A program made the position numbers and the translations under genes. A model generated the notes under the pieces. That model was not told the origin of the DNA, searched no databases, and was given only the letters and a program-made list of their open reading frames with translations. A DNA stretch of 64,000 bases, taken from Perognathus longimembris pacificus. Its lineage: Eukaryota > Chordata > Mammalia > Rodentia > Heteromyidae. The stretch lies in NCBI RefSeq assembly GCF_023159225.1, contig NC_063166.1:78455785-78519784 (forward strand). Reading direction: 5' to 3'. Shown piece by piece: positions 50,701-56,254 of this stretch (positions within the stretch are counted from its first letter, which is position 1; the number at the start of each line of letters is the position of its first letter).

Positions 50701-53700
50701 CCAGCACTCTGCTTCACGCTGAGGGGGTCCCCAACTCAAATTCTAACTAGACACTCCCTCCACTGGCTGGTGGAGGAGAGACCTCAAGGCCCAGGGAGGG
50801 CAGAGGATCCCGGGGCCGGGCCTGGTGGGGCCCTGGTGGGGCCCTGGTGGTGACCAGTCCACCGCCCTGGGCCCAGGTCTCCTCCCGGTGGGCCCAGCGG
50901 GCCCAGGGCGGCGCTGATGGCTTCTGTGGTTGTGGCTGTGACGCCGTGGCTAGAGGCCGAGCCCCCCGCCCACACCCCGCAGCCGTTCCGAATCCGGCAA
51001 ACTCACTTCCTGAGCAGCAAACAAGGGGTGTCTTCCTCTGCCACAGGGGGCCGATCCACGGGGGGTGGCGCCCCTCCACCCTCCTCAAACTGTCACACCC
51101 TGGCCACAAACACAAACAGCCCAACTCCTCCCTGGGTGGGGCAGGCTCAGCCGGCCTCCCCGAGGGGCCCTGCCCCCCCCTCACCTGGAGCTCTGCATCC
51201 ACCTGTGGGGAGGGGGGAGGACACCAGGCTGCCCCCCTGCACGGGGATCACAGGCCCCATGCTCACAAAGCCAGGCCATGCCACCCCGGCCAAAACCCTG
51301 TAGGGGTAACAAGGGGTAGGGGCTGGGCATCAAGCGGTAGGTAGAGTGGCTGCTTAGTGAGCCCAGGGCCCTGAATGCAAACCTCAGTTTGAATGCAGAA
51401 GACAGAAAAGACTGAAACAAATCCCACCTGGTGTTCCCCACGCCTCAGCGCATCAACCCACCCTGGGCTCCCGTGCCTGAGCCCCTGTCACCCCACCACT
51501 GCCCACCACGCCACCCTCCTCTCCCACGACCTCCCCTCCGGCCACACCGGCCTCTGCTCCTCTCACAAGCCAGGTGCCTGCTGCCCCAGGGCCTTGGCAC
51601 GCGTTCCTCCCGCTGCCCGGAACACACTTGTCTGGCTCTGCACTGCCAGTTCTGCTTCCCTCAGGCCTCAGCTAGATGCCACCGTCTCGGGCCTTCCTCT
51701 AACCCATCGAAAGCCCGCGTCGCCCTCCGTCACCTACACATCCCTTCCATCCCCCTCTCCTAGCTGCTGCGTGGACCGAGTGCGGAGCTTCCGCCGCCCC
51801 ACCTGCAAAACAGGTGCGACCGCGAGCAACACGGGAAGGGAGTGCGAGGAGCAGCGGCAATCCACGCCCCGCACCCGGCACACAGTGGGGCCTCCGCGAA
51901 CACCAACGTCATCCTTGCGGCTAGACGTCTTCCCGCAGGCCGGCGTCCTAGCCACGCGCCAGAACCCAGCACACCGCCGGGCACACAGTAGGTGCCCCGC
52001 ATGCATGAACTGAGTGAGTGAACCAATGAGCGCAAGTCCGCTGTGGGGCCCCGGGGGGGGGCGAGGGGGAGGGGCCTGGGCCTGGCTCCCAGCAGAAGCC
52101 AGTCCCCCTTCTCAGAAGGGAGGAGAAGACCCCACACCCTGGTGGTCCGTGGCCACCCGCCAGCACCGGCCTCCCCTGGCACAAACGCGGGGGGGGGCTC
52201 ATCTGTCGGCTCCAGAAGCTGGGGAAGGAGCCAGGCGGTGGACACAGATTGAGCGTTCACCGCGGAGGACAGGGGGACGCGCACACTCCCTGCTGCTCCT
52301 GAAGGGGCAGGGAAACCAAAGTAAACCTCCAAGTCCCCACAGCGCTGCAACGCCGGACGGCCTGCGAGCTGCCCCCACTCACGGCTCCGGGGCCAGGAAG
52401 CTTCCAGATCCAGCCCAGGAGAGCCACCATCCTCCCTCCCTGCCGGCGGGAAAACGTGCGCCAAGAAGGTCACCCAGGGAAGAGCCAGGCTTGGATCTCA
52501 GGCTGTGCAGCACCTGGATCTGTACTCGGAACCAGGAGCTTGAATATGTGCACACACGTGTACGTATGCATGTGTGCAACGTGCACCCAGGCACCTAGGG
52601 TACATGGGTGCGCGCGTGCACACACGACACTTCGTGACGTTGGCTGTAAACAACCCGACGGCAGATGGCAGAGCTGGTGGAGTCACCCGCTAGCTCTCAG
52701 TTGGCTGTGCCTGCACCCAAAATCATCTGCCAACATCTGCAGACATCTGACATCCCACAGCTGCTCGGAGCACCCAGCAGGTGACAGCCGAGGGAACTGC
52801 TAGACACCCCACCGTGCCCGGGCTGCATCCCACGGTGCGCAGGCTGCCCCACTGCCAACAGCCGAGGCTGGATGGGTGACAGGCTCTGGTCCCAGCTGCT
52901 GGGGCCCGACGTGCCCTCAGGGAAGCTGCTCCAGGCAGAGGAGGTCGTGGGTCATGGAGCCCAACCTGGGGGTGTCGGGGATGAACGCTGACAGGCTGCA
53001 GGGCCGCTGACCTAAGCAGGCCAGGGCTGCCCTACCAACCACAGCCCACACCTACCTGACCCACTCCGGAGCTGGCTCTTAAATACCAGTGCAAGACCCA
53101 GCTCTGTCTGGGGCACCCCGCACACTGACTTGAGGGTCAGCCCCCCTCCCCCACCACACACAAGAACAGCCATCAGAGGCCTGTGAGCCAGGTCCCCACA
53201 GTGGCCCTCGGAAAGGTGACACCCAACAGCGGGTGTGAGTCCTCTGCAGAAGGCAGAGCCCAGCCCACCTGACAGAAGGAGAGCCCGAGGCCTTACAGCC
53301 AAGCCACTGGCCACCCATCTCCTGGAAGTGACAGCTACACAGCCTCCGGGGCAGGAGACGGTGGCCATTTCCTGGGTGCCTGTGAACTCTCCGCCATTCT
53401 CACGCTTCTCCAGCCTGGCCTGACCTCCCTAGCACCCTAACGCTGACTTCTCTTGGGCCTTAGGCCTCATTCAGGTGTCCTTGTCAGCCGGGCCAGTCCC
53501 CAAAGCGACCGCGGCTCCAAGGCCAACTCTCTCAGGCTGTGTGATCCTGGGAAACTCACTCAGCCTCTGTGTTTGTGGCAACTGTAAAATGCAACAGCAC
53601 AGAACACCTGCAATCTGTGAGTTCGTGCACAGAAACTGCTTTCCTACACTCTTGTCTCTTTTTTGTAAATCAGGGCTGGGGCTTGAACCCCGGGCCTAGA

Positions 53701-56221
53701 TGCTCTTAGCTTTCCCCCCACCCCTTTGCCCAAGGCTGGTGCTCTATCACTTAAGTCCACAGCTCTGCTTTGGACTTTTTGCTAGTTAACTGGAGATTAA
53801 GACTTTTCTGCCTAGGCTGGTGTTGAACCCAGCTCTCCGATTTCGGCCTCCTGAGTAGCTAGGATTAGAGGTGAGAGCCACCAGTGCCCAACACTTCGTC
53901 CCTTTTTGATCTTCCTGCCTTTCTGAATCGGAAGCACACACTTCCATTCTTCCCCTTCCACCTGTGACGTGACTATCATGTTCTTCCAAAAGCTGCAGGA
54001 GCTGCTCAACACCCTACCTTCATGACAGCCAGCCAGGTAAGTCCTGCCCTCCTCGCCCCACCCCCCGCATTTTGTCCCAGTGCGGGACCAAAAGTGCAGA
54101 AATCTGTCAAAGAAACAAACAGTGGCAACCCAAAACCACAGCTTCTTGTTTTGGCACCCGGAACAACAACTCTGGTCTCCTCCTTCCCAAAGCAGAAGCA
54201 CACAGATGCATTCTGGGAGCTAGGAGCTCCCAAGCCGGCCGGCCAGCCCCCCTGGCTGCCTGCACTGGCCAGGTCTCTGCCCTCATCCGGGGAGCCCTTT
54301 CAGGGGCTGCTGGAGGGCTTGCTGCACTGGGCTCATCGGTGTCTATCAATGCTTGCATTCTTTTTTATTTGGGGCTGGGGGAGAAGGTCAGTCCTGGGGT
54401 TTGAACTCAGGGCCTGGGTGCTATACCTGAGAGCCTTTTTTTTTTTCCAAGGCTAGGGCTCTACCACTTCAGCCACAGCACCACTTCTGGCTTTTTCTGA
54501 GTCGTTTACTGGAGATGAATCTCAGACATTCTTGCTTTTGAACTGCGCTCCTCAGATCTCAGCCGCCTAAGCAGCTAGTTTGACAGGCGTGAGCCACCAG
54601 TGCCAGGCAATGCTCGCACGCTTACCTCCTCGGCCTGGTGAGCACACCCAGCATGGCAGCTCCGGGTCCCCCCTTGCAAGCTGGGATTCGAACCCAACCA
54701 AGGGGTGGGGGCCCCTCAGCCGATTCCTTAAGGAGTGAACCTTTGGGCCCCACAGAGGCACCCACATTTTTCCCCGACCTTGCTACACGCTCCCCGAAAC
54801 AGCTTTTGAAGCACCTACTCTGTGCCTGGCTCTAGGCTCATCCCAGTGCCAGGGCACCCTGAGCTGCAGACCCCACACTGTGCCCACCGTACAGACTGGG
54901 AAACAGGCCGGAGGGTAGCCTAGAGCCAGTGGGCGGGAAAGCCAGCGTCTGTATCCCAGCAGCCTGGTTCCACAAGCCCCCCACTCGCTCAGCCGCTGCC
55001 ACAAGCTTAAACCTACCGCCTGTCTCCTCGTTTGTCAGTGTGGTATAGCAACAGCACCCCTTGTTAGGGAGGCTGGACGTCTGCCGTGTGCAAGGTGCCT
55101 GGGTGGCGAGGGCCGAGGGTCAGCTCCTATATACTATGACACCTGTCGTGGCACTGTGCAGACGAGCCCCACAAGACACAGCTGCTGAAAGATGAGCTCC
55201 AACATTCCAAGCCACGGTGCTGGGTGCTGAGTCCTACCAGCTCTGTGGCATCCCCAAGTCAGAGCCAGCATCCAGAAGGAAAGGCGGTCCTTGCTGCTCC
55301 GCCATTCCCTGGAGATGGGGAGGGGTGTGAGGCACAGGGCCTGAATGGGTGGGGGGGGGGGGGAGGACCACAAAGCCCCAGACAGGAACCTAGCAAAGCC
55401 ACTGGATCCTGCAGCCACAGCCCAGAGGGTTGAAGGAAACACCGTGGGAGCCCCCCACCCACCCCGACATCTGTCAGTGTTGACTCAGGACTCGCTTCTT
55501 CCAGGGAGCCCTCCCTAGCCCCCCTACTTCATGGACACCCAGAGGCCACTACCTGGTCATCTGTATTACTGCCTGCAAAGCAAGGCTCCCACCATTAACA
55601 GGCAACGACTTAGAACTAACTGAGGCTGAGAAGGGGAATCCCTCAGCCTGGCCGGGAAGGGAGGGAGGCAGAGCCTCTCGGGGTGGCCCCAGCCCACAGC
55701 GGGGCAGGGAAGCTAAAAGCCCTGGGCTTTCAGGGACCATTCCCCCCGGGCCAGGAGAAGCCCTCTGGGGCCGCAGACAGCTGGCTCGGGTTACACAATC
55801 AGACTGCTTGTGGCTCCAGCTCTAGGACACACAGGAAGACACAGGCAGAGAAGGCTGGATTCTCCCTCCCGGTGTTCACAGGAGGGGAAACTGAGGTCTG
55901 GGAGACAAGACACCAAAGCTGCCCGGCTTATCTGGGCATGGACACACCCACAGCAAGAACTGTTCAGGCCAACGAAAAGCATAGTAAGAAGGAGGACTTT
56001 CTGTTGGCGCGGACCATTTAAAGCCACGGTTGAGGCAGTGCCTGACCTGCAGGGCAGAGGTGGGGGTGGGGTGGGGGGTACATTTTCTTCCCCACTAATT
56101 CAAAAATCACTTTACATTCCCTCCTTGTCCAGGCTGAGGAGCCGAGTTCCCCGCCGCTGGTGAGGGCTAAGGGGGCCGGCTGCATCTTTAATTCAGGGGC
56201 TGCCAGCCTCACACGCAGCAG

Positions 56222-56254
<33 letters not shown>

